From: Branchiostoma floridae
Lineage: Eukaryota; Chordata; Leptocardii; Amphioxiformes; Branchiostomatidae
Reading direction: 5' to 3'
Length of the DNA: 64,000 bases
NCBI RefSeq assembly: GCF_000003815.2
Contig: NC_049989.1
Coordinates: forward strand, 18,196,684-18,260,683
Below are positions 56,989 through 64,000 of the stretch, in pieces (the first letter of the stretch is position 1; every line of letters begins with the position of its first letter). Below the pieces are notes generated by a model. That model was given only the letters and a program-made list of their open reading frames with translations, was not told the DNA's origin and did not search any database. Position numbers and translations under genes: made by a program.

Positions 56989-58575
56989 TCACCGATGTGT
57001 TTTACAATGCTTGTCAAACCTGGATTTTTGTGCTGCAGAATAGTCACACTGGTCACACTTGTAGGGTTTCTCACCTGTATGGGTTCTCATATGTTGGGAT
57101 AAGGTTGACTTTTGAGCTACACTGTACCCACACTCCCCACACATATAGGGCTTATCACCAGTGTGTATGGCTAGATGTTTGTCCAAATTGCATTTTTGTG
57201 TAGAAGAATAGTCACACTGGTCACACTTGTAGGGTTTTTCACCGGTATGAGTCCTCATATGATTGGATAAGTGCAACTTTTGAGTTGCTCTGTACCCACA
57301 CTCCCCACACATGTAGGGTTTGTCGCCAGTGTGTATGGCTAGATGTCGGTTCAAGGTGGACTTATCTGCAGCAGAATAGTCACACTGGTCACACTTGTAG
57401 GGTTTGTCACCAGTATGAGTTCTCATATGTATGGATATAGCATATTTGTGAGCTGTCCTGTACCCACATTCCCCACACATGTAGGGTTTGTCACCAGTGT
57501 GTTTGGCTAGATGATTGTTCAAGGTGGACTTTTGTACAGCAGAATAGTCACACTGGTCACACTTGTAGGGTTTTACCCCGGTGTGTTTTCTCATATGTTG
57601 AGATAAATTAGGCTTCCGAGCTGTCCTGTACCCACACTCCCCACACATGTAGGGCTTATCACCAGTGTGTTTGGCTAGATGTTGGTCCAAATGGTATTTC
57701 CTTGTTGCAGAATAGTCACACTGGTCACACTTGTAGGGTTTTTCACCAGTATGAGTTCTTACATGTTCGGTTAAATGAGACTTCTTAGCTGCCCTGTACC
57801 CACACTCACCACACATGTAGGGTTTGTCACCAGTGTGTTTTGCTAGATGTTGGTTCAAGGTGGACATAAATCCAGCAGAAAAGTCACACTGGTCACACTT
57901 GTAGGGTTTGTCACCGGTATGGGTTCTCATATGTCGGAATAGGTAAGACTTGTAAGCTGCCCTGTACCCACACTCCCCACACATGTAGGGTTTGTCACCA
58001 GTGTGTTTTGCTAGATGTTGGTTCAAGGTGGACATCCTTGCAGCAGAATAGTCACACTGGTCACACTTGTAGGGTTTGTCACCAGTGTGTTTGGCTAGAT
58101 GATTGTTCAAGGTGGACTTTTGTACAGCAGAATAGTCACACTGGTCACACTTGTAGGGTTTTACCCCGGTGTGTTTTCTCATATGTTGGGATAAATTAGG
58201 CTTCCGAGCTGTCCTGTACGCACACTCCCCACACATGTAGGGCTTATCACCAGTGTGTTTGGCTAGATGTTGGTCCAAATGGTATTTCCTTGTTGCAGAA
58301 TAGTCACACTGGTCACACTTGTAGGGTTTTTCACCAGTATGAGTTCTTATATGTTCGGTTAAATGAGACTTATTAGCTGCCCTGTACCCACACTCCCCAC
58401 ACATGTAAGGCTTATCACCAGTGTTTGCTTTCGGTTGACTGACCAAACTGTTTTTGCTCGCTGTTGGCTGGTATTCGGTTTTACTTGCCTCCCGGTCACG
58501 TAGACATCCAGTGGGAGACCCATAACCGAGATTCTGGGGAACAGCAGTAGGAGACCCATCACATGCCTCTGCCAT
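56989..58575 (-). CDS. C2H2 zinc-finger protein with 17 tandem fingers
   Basis: A single 528-codon exon with ATG at 58575. Residues 1-56 are unstructured. Seventeen C2H2 fingers of 28 residues run from residue 57 to the end, with TGEKPY/TGDKPY/TGVKPY linkers. They alternate between two types, YMCGECGYR... and YKCDQCDYS..., so the ancestral unit is a two-finger pair. Fingers 1-4 and 8-11 are almost identical. Fingers 4 and 5 are both of the KCDQC type, breaking the alternation. No KRAB, SCAN, BTB or SET domain is visible. A probable DNA-binding protein; target unknown. A splice acceptor (TTTTTAG at 58598) just upstream suggests a 5' UTR intron. Plus-strand frames here are shadows. Confidence 0.88.
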   Translation of the reverse strand: MAEACDGSPTAVPQNLGYGSPTGCLRDREASKTEYQPTASKNSLVSQPKANTGDKPYMCGECGYRAANKSHLTEHIRTHTGEKPYKCDQCDYSATRKYHLDQHLAKHTGDKPYMCGECAYRTARKPNLSQHMRKHTGVKPYKCDQCDYSAVQKSTLNNHLAKHTGDKPYKCDQCDYSAARMSTLNQHLAKHTGDKPYMCGECGYRAAYKSYLFRHMRTHTGDKPYKCDQCDFSAGFMSTLNQHLAKHTGDKPYMCGECGYRAAKKSHLTEHVRTHTGEKPYKCDQCDYSATRKYHLDQHLAKHTGDKPYMCGECGYRTARKPNLSQHMRKHTGVKPYKCDQCDYSAVQKSTLNNHLAKHTGDKPYMCGECGYRTAHKYAISIHMRTHTGDKPYKCDQCDYSAADKSTLNRHLAIHTGDKPYMCGECGYRATQKLHLSNHMRTHTGEKPYKCDQCDYSSTQKCNLDKHLAIHTGDKPYMCGECGYSVAQKSTLSQHMRTHTGEKPYKCDQCDYSAAQKSRFDKHCKTHR

Positions 58576-58597
58576 GTCGAACGTAAAGGAACAATAT

Positions 58598-58767
58598 CTA
58601 AAAATTAGAAAGAAGAAAAAAATTAATTAAAACTGCATAGATAAAGTTTGGAAGCAAACAAATAATATTTCCCTTTACATGAGATAGTCCAACAAGCTAT
58701 TTACCCCTTGGTGTTTTCTTTTTCTATTTGTGCGTTTTTGCAATTACAATATACATGCATATATATA

Positions 58768-58822
<55 letters not shown>

Positions 58823-59146
58823 GTGTGTTTTCAATATGCTAGTCACGTTGACTATACATTGATGATGAAAACCATACGATAAAAATCAAGTGATGAAAAT
58901 CGTATAATAAATAAGCAATTTCTTCACAACGAGGGATTATTTTTTCCTCTATCGTCACAAAGTTTACAGCTCCAAGCCTTTTGTGATTGCATACAACACA
59001 TAACAAATCACCTGTTATAGAAGCGCCACCCATTTTACGATAGACTCTCCCAATGACCTAAATGACCCCGGCGGCATCTTGTGTAGATTTATCGGGCACC
59101 TGTCTGGTAGACTAGTCGTTTTAAACAAGATCTGTTTAGGCCCTAA
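58598..59146. other. Upstream flank of the zinc-finger gene, up to the Gypsy insertion
   Basis: Contains a TA microsatellite and the region paralogous to 54513-54960. CCTAA precedes the LTR. The promoter probably lies here, so the retrotransposon sits within about 600 bp of the gene start. Confidence 0.5.
58755..58818. repeat. TA dinucleotide microsatellite
   Basis: About 30 TA repeats with one TTA interruption. Confidence 0.9.
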
Positions 59147-59373
59147 TGTTACACAGAGTAAGAATAGAGCTAACACCCCTACCCATTGTAATAGAATAGC
59201 CCATCATGCATATTCAGAAGCAAGCCACCAAGAGAAGCTGAGACCTGAGATTCTCCCTCTTTGCCATCTGGACTGCATTGAGCATATACACGCTTTGTAC
59301 GTACTAACCATAAGTAGAATAAAACCATGGAAATGCAGTGAATCTGTGGTAATTCATGACGTACAAAGTAACA
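59147..59373 (+). repeat. 5' LTR of Gypsy element, copy 2
   Basis: 227 bp from TGTTACACAGAG to AAAGTAACA, with TGTTAC/GTAACA inverted termini. Contains an AATAAAACCATGG block near its end, a possible poly(A) signal. The partner 3' LTR is outside the window. Confidence 0.87.
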
Positions 59374-59892
59374 TGGTGTCAGAAGTGCCCTTCAGCAAGT
59401 TGAGGAGAAACTGAGAAGGCGAAACGGACCCGAAAAGGAGCAGAAGACAGAAGAAGAAGACAGAAGAAGACAGTCTCAAGTCAAGACGGAAGGACAGAGA
59501 GAGCCAAAGTCGACTGCTAAGGAGGCAGCTAAGTCTAATGTCTTTCTTCAAAGATAGCATCCAAAGAATGCTAGTCTAAAGAGCTCCAGAGAACTTGAAT
59601 GTGAAGAATTGTGAAGAATTTCCATTGTGAAATTGTGAAGAATTTCTAGACAGTCTGAGCCAGGCATGTGCGCAGGCATAACGGCTCCATTGTCTTAGCG
59701 TGTCCTAGTTCCAAGGACAAATTCCTTACCGTCTGGAAAGTTGACAGGTAGGAACTCTGCTAAAGAGCATGATCTAAGGTCAGAGGTGCCAGGAACAAGC
59801 ATATGTCAATGTCTAGTTACCGTGCCGGCAAGTGACAGCATCAAAACAAGCACAGGCGGCAGGTCAGGCAAAGGACATTTGTTGAAGTAAAC
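59374..59892 (+). other. Primer-binding site and leader of Gypsy copy 2
   Basis: TGGTGTCAGAAGTGCC at 59374 (tRNA-Leu-like primer site, from memory), then an AG-rich leader of about 500 bases to the gag ATG. Confidence 0.65.
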
Positions 59893-62800
59893 ATGGCAGA
59901 TAGTCGTCTATTACCGGTGCCCAAACCTGTAGAAATGACAGGAGATGTATCAGAAAATTGGGAAATTTTCAAAGATGAATGGGCCAGCTATGAGATTGCT
60001 ACAGAGAAGAACAAGAAACCAAAGGAAATCCGAGTAGCAACACTGAAGACCGTAATTGGTAGAGATTGCCTGGACATTCTAAGGAACTTAGATATTCCAG
60101 CAGACCCTGGTCAGCCAGATGCAGACCCCAGGCAAGACCCAGATAAGATTATAGACGCCTTAGATAAGCACTTCAAGCCTCTGAAGAACACTGTATACGA
60201 GAGATACAAGTTCAATACCTGTGAACAAGCACCAGGAGAAAGTATTGAAGTGTACGTGGCTCGCTTGAGGAAACTAGTGTCTACATGTGAGTATGGCGCT
60301 CTGAAAGAGGAGATGCTGCGCGATAGAATCGTGCTCGGAATCTGCGATAACAAGGTGAGAATGCGACTGTTAAAGCAGAAAAACCTCACATTGCAAGCAG
60401 CACTAGAAGAGTGCAAGACAAGTGAGACAACAAACAAACAGATCAAGGCAATGCAGACTGCAGAGACAGTGCATTATGCCAAGACAAAGCCAAATCCAAG
60501 TCAAGGCAAAGCAAAGACAAAGTTCCAGCAGCCACACAGAAGGATGCAACCACAAGTTAACAACTGCGGTTACTGTGGAAGAGCCCATGCTAGAGACAAG
60601 GGTAAATGCCCAGCATTTGGAAAGAAATGCGCGAAGTGCGATAGGCCCAACCACTTCGCCCGAGTTTGCAAAGCATCCAGCAAGAAGATAAACATGGTAC
60701 AAGACAACGTGGCAGAAGATGACGAAGAAGTGTACACTGTAGGCTCTGTGTCAAGCAATAACAAGAAATGGTACATAGACCTGAAGATGAGTGATGGAAA
60801 ATCTCTAAGCTGTCAGATTGACACAGGAGCTACATGCAATGTGATTAGCGAAGATGACTTCCGGAAGTTCGGGCACAAGATGAAACCAAGTAAAGCCAGA
60901 TTGAAGCTATATGATGGTTCTATCCTTAAGCCAGTAGGGCAAGGCATCTTGAAGACGAGACATCAAGACAGTATCATAGATCTGGAATTCCAGATTGTCA
61001 AGACACGTCAGAATCCTCTACTGTCAGCTGAAACATGTACCAAATTAGGACTGATCACCCTAAACACGGTCAACCAAGTCAACAACAGCAAGACAGAACA
61101 GATAGTTGAGGAGTACGCAGGCGTCTTTGAAGGATTGGGATGCCTCCCAGGAGAATATCACATTGAGATTGACAAAGAAGCAAAACCAGTACAGCATCTA
61201 CCACGACGGGTACCTGTTCCTTTGAAAGCGGAACTGAAGAAGAAAATCGACGAACTAGAGAAGAAACAAGTGATTGCCAGAGTCACGAAACCGACGGAGT
61301 GGATCTCAAGTATGGTTGTCGTAAAGAAACCAGGCAAGATGAGAATATGCCTAGACCCCAAGGATCTTAACATGGCACTACACCGACCGAAGTACCAGAT
61401 CCCCACCCTTGATGAAGTCCTACCAAGGCTTGCCAAGGCCAAAGTGTTCTCAGTGCTAGATGCCAAAGACGGATTTTGGCAGGTCAAGTTAGATGAGGAG
61501 AGCAGCTATCTAACCACATTTTGGACGCCGTTCGGCCGATTCCGGTGGTGTCGCATGCCCTTTGGGATTTCCACCGCTCCTGAAGAATACCAAAGAAGAC
61601 AGCACGAGGTACTGGAAGGTCTACAGGGAGTTGACGTCATCGCTGATGACATACTGGTCTTCGGATGTGGTGAAACTGAAGAAGAAGCTGACAGAGACCA
61701 CGATGAAAATCTGCGTAACCTGCTCAAACGCGCACGAGAGAAGAATCTGAAACTAAACAAGCGAAAATTGAGGCTCAAGTTAAAGCAAGTGCCATACATG
61801 GGACAGCTACTAACGGCAGATGGCCTGAAACCAGACCCAGAAAAGGTCAAGGCTATCACAGAGATGAAGACGCCAGATGATCTCCGATCTCTACAGAGGT
61901 TCCTCGGAATGGTCAATTACCTCGCTAAGTTCTTGCCACACCTGTCTGATGTGTGCGAACCACTGAGACGGCTAACAGACAAAGACGCAGTCTGGGTATG
62001 GCTTGAAACACATGACCAAGCAGTGAAAGAGGTCAAGAAGCTGGTGACAGCACAGCCAGTACTACAATACTACGACGTAGAGAAAGAGGTGACCATACAG
62101 GGAGATGCAAGCGACAAGGGACTTGGAGCGGCGCTCCTGCAGGAAGGACGCCCGGTAGCGTATGCTTCGCGAGCTCTAACCCCGACAGAACAGAACTATG
62201 CGCAGATCGAGAAAGAGTGCTTAGCAATTGTCTTTGCAGCACAGAAGTTCAACCAGTACATCCACGGCCGAGAAGTGGTAACTGTACAATCAGATCACAA
62301 GCCTTTGGAAGTGATTTTTAAGAAGCCTCTCCTCGACGCACCGAAGAGGCTACAAAGAATGATGCTCCGTCTGCAGAAATACCACCTAAAGGTGACGTAC
62401 CGTAAAGGTTCAGAAATGTATATCGCAGACACTCTCTCAAGAGCCTACCTGACGAGGACCATGAACGAGACTAGGCGAGACGAGTATGAGATACTCAAGA
62501 TCCAGGAAGCAAAGAAAGAGGATCAAGAAATCGAACAAGTAACACCCGCTGAGTACATCCAAGTGTCCGATATGACGATAGACAGGGTACGTCGACACAC
62601 TCAGCAAGATGAAGTCATGAGAGAATTGATGAAGACAATAAAGAAAGGATGGCCAGAAAACAAGACGCAGCTTAAGAAAGAAGTCCGTGACTATTGGACA
62701 TTCAGGGACGAAGTCAGCATGCACGATGGCATTGTATACAAGGGACAAGCGATAGTCGTCCCAGCAGAGCTGCGAGAAGAGATGATACAGAAGACACATG

Positions 62801-63855
62801 CCAGCCACCAAGGAGCAGAAGCATGTATCAGACGAGCCAGAGAAACCATATTCTGGCCTGGGATGAGTGCACAACTGCGAGAAAGAATCGGACGATGTGA
62901 CATCTGCAAAACCTATCAGCCGAAGCAGCAGAGGGAACCGCTCATGCCACATCCAACTCCAACAACGCCATGGAGCAGAGTGTCGATGGATCTGATGACA
63001 TTGGAAAACCGACACTATCTGATCACAGTAGATAACTACTCCGACTACTGGGAGATAGACGAGCTTCACCAGAATACCACAGCCAAGAATGTGATACACA
63101 AGACCAAGCAGAACTTCAGCAGACATGGAATACCCATGGAAGTTGTCACCGACAACGGACCCCAGTTTGCATCAGAGGAGTTCAAGCAATTCGCAAAGAC
63201 GTGGAACTTTCGACATGTGACAACATCACCGTATCACAGTCAAGCCAACGGCAAAGCAGAATCGGCAGTAAAGATTGCCAAGAACCTGCTTAAGAAAGCA
63301 GCAGCAGATGGACAGGACCCCTGGGTCTCCATCTTGGCATGGAGGAACACTCCAACACAAGGACAAGGCAGCAGTCCTACGCAACGACTAATGTCAAGAA
63401 GGACGCGAACGCAAGTGCCAATCAACACACAAGCACTAGAGCCAAAGGTAGTACCGAACGTCCACAATAACATCAACAAGAGAAAGGCCAGAGCGAAGAG
63501 GTATTACGACAAAGGCACGAGAAGTCTTCCACCAATACAACCAGGACAACAAGTGCGTGTAGAGTTAACACCACAGAAAGCAGCACAGTGGAAATATGGC
63601 ACGTGTGTGCAACGTGTAGCACCAAAGTCGTACGAAGTAGAAGTCGACGGAGCCAAGTACAGGAGAAACCGAAAGCACATACGCGACACAACAGAAGAAC
63701 AGAAACCATCAACAGATGTAGATGAGACAACAACAGCTCCAGCAACTGCAACACCAGAGTCGACAGCAGAAACAACGACAACTACGACTGAACCAACGCC
63801 GTATGTCACACGGTCAGGCCGAACTGTAAAAGCGCCAGACCGTATGGACTTGTAA
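59893..63855 (+). CDS. Ty3/Gypsy gag-pol polyprotein, intact single frame
   Basis: 1,320 codons with no stop or frameshift. Gag about residues 1-220; two zinc knuckles at C225-C239 (CX2CX3HX6C) and C246-C259 (CX2CX4HX4C). Aspartic protease motif DTGA at about 310-313. Reverse transcriptase about 440-640 with catalytic D523 (VLDAKDGFWQ) and the ADD pair 585-586 (IADDILVFG). RNase H with D738 (QGDASDKGLG), E773 and D801. Integrase with H969/H972 and C1002/C1005, then core D1033, D1087 (VVTDNGPQF) and E1123 with 35 residues between the last two. The Pro/Thr-rich C terminus lacks a chromodomain. No env-like frame is seen before the window ends. Being intact and close to copy 1, it looks recent. 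Many antisense frames are shadows. Confidence 0.93.
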   Translation: MADSRLLPVPKPVEMTGDVSENWEIFKDEWASYEIATEKNKKPKEIRVATLKTVIGRDCLDILRNLDIPADPGQPDADPRQDPDKIIDALDKHFKPLKNTVYERYKFNTCEQAPGESIEVYVARLRKLVSTCEYGALKEEMLRDRIVLGICDNKVRMRLLKQKNLTLQAALEECKTSETTNKQIKAMQTAETVHYAKTKPNPSQGKAKTKFQQPHRRMQPQVNNCGYCGRAHARDKGKCPAFGKKCAKCDRPNHFARVCKASSKKINMVQDNVAEDDEEVYTVGSVSSNNKKWYIDLKMSDGKSLSCQIDTGATCNVISEDDFRKFGHKMKPSKARLKLYDGSILKPVGQGILKTRHQDSIIDLEFQIVKTRQNPLLSAETCTKLGLITLNTVNQVNNSKTEQIVEEYAGVFEGLGCLPGEYHIEIDKEAKPVQHLPRRVPVPLKAELKKKIDELEKKQVIARVTKPTEWISSMVVVKKPGKMRICLDPKDLNMALHRPKYQIPTLDEVLPRLAKAKVFSVLDAKDGFWQVKLDEESSYLTTFWTPFGRFRWCRMPFGISTAPEEYQRRQHEVLEGLQGVDVIADDILVFGCGETEEEADRDHDENLRNLLKRAREKNLKLNKRKLRLKLKQVPYMGQLLTADGLKPDPEKVKAITEMKTPDDLRSLQRFLGMVNYLAKFLPHLSDVCEPLRRLTDKDAVWVWLETHDQAVKEVKKLVTAQPVLQYYDVEKEVTIQGDASDKGLGAALLQEGRPVAYASRALTPTEQNYAQIEKECLAIVFAAQKFNQYIHGREVVTVQSDHKPLEVIFKKPLLDAPKRLQRMMLRLQKYHLKVTYRKGSEMYIADTLSRAYLTRTMNETRRDEYEILKIQEAKKEDQEIEQVTPAEYIQVSDMTIDRVRRHTQQDEVMRELMKTIKKGWPENKTQLKKEVRDYWTFRDEVSMHDGIVYKGQAIVVPAELREEMIQKTHASHQGAEACIRRARETIFWPGMSAQLRERIGRCDICKTYQPKQQREPLMPHPTPTTPWSRVSMDLMTLENRHYLITVDNYSDYWEIDELHQNTTAKNVIHKTKQNFSRHGIPMEVVTDNGPQFASEEFKQFAKTWNFRHVTTSPYHSQANGKAESAVKIAKNLLKKAAADGQDPWVSILAWRNTPTQGQGSSPTQRLMSRRTRTQVPINTQALEPKVVPNVHNNINKRKARAKRYYDKGTRSLPPIQPGQQVRVELTPQKAAQWKYGTCVQRVAPKSYEVEVDGAKYRRNRKHIRDTTEEQKPSTDVDETTTAPATATPESTAETTTTTTEPTPYVTRSGRTVKAPDRMDL

Positions 63856-64000
63856 AATGAACTGGAAACAAAACTATGATCATGGACTGTGAATGGACAA
63901 CGAATATGGACACTGGACTTTGATAGATTTCAAGTTTAGTGATAATGCATGCCAGTTAAAGATAATGCATGCCAGTTAAAGATAATGCATGAAAGTTCAA
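63856..64000 (+). other. 3' trailer of Gypsy copy 2 with a 20-bp triple repeat
   Basis: GATAATGCATGCCAGTTAAA repeats at 63941 and 63961, with a variant at 63981 (GATAATGCATGAAAGTTCAA). The polypurine tract and right LTR are not reached. Confidence 0.8.

Noticed and set aside
59893-63809. Long antisense and shifted frames within the Gypsy polyprotein (up to 229 codons)
   Set aside because: Shadows of the intact 1,320-codon frame; the same shadows recur in copy 1.

Overview
This is animal nuclear DNA. The genes are split by GT-AG introns, MITEs, SINEs and LINE fragments are dense, there is a Ty3/Gypsy retrotransposon, and one 100-N assembly gap. The mix points to amphioxus (Branchiostoma): an NLR with a DZIP3-type HEPN domain, NACHT and LRRs, a polydactyl zinc-finger gene, tRNA-derived SINEs, and many short elements with long terminal inverted repeats. 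The species is an inference; no marker gene settles it.

Layout. From about 1.6 kb (tentative first exon; secure from 8.6 kb) to 38.8 kb one large plus-strand gene can be assembled. It has 19 phase-compatible exons plus a tentative first exon, giving an open frame of 1,118 codons and a stop. The protein is disordered and carries about 18 short tryptophan motifs of two classes: P-x-W-T-x-I and P-x-W-A-K-x-x-x-x-K/R. An actin-capping regulator (CRACD/KIAA1211-like) is a weak suggestion only. A two-exon minus-strand gene for a Tctex-type dynein light chain (DYNLT4/5-like, 30.9-34.1 kb) lies inside its last intron. The last third of that gene's terminal exon is repeated three more times downstream. 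The host gene's 3' UTR probably runs to a poly(A) signal near 43.09 kb and contains a hairpin built from inverted 13-bp tandem repeats.

From 43.1 to 45.5 kb is intergenic sequence with a promoter-like cluster at 43.83-43.90 kb that has no clear gene. From 51.13 down to 46.19 kb is a minus-strand NLR gene: a HEPN exon, two short linker exons and a large NACHT-LRR exon, about 1,226 residues. LINE remnants follow.

The last 11 kb holds two copies of one Gypsy element around a 17-finger C2H2 gene (minus strand, 56.99-58.58 kb). The left copy has LTR, leader and most of gag, then meets the assembly gap. The right copy has LTR, leader and an intact 1,320-codon gag-pol, and its 3' LTR lies beyond the window. 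Sequence after the gap resembles the zinc-finger gene's upstream flank, so a second zinc-finger paralogue may be hidden or lost in the gap.

Tandem partial-exon duplication recurs (13.5-14.0, 24.6-25.4 and 30.4-31.0 kb). It is a visible source of new exons in this locus and fits the repeat-rich nature of the large gene.
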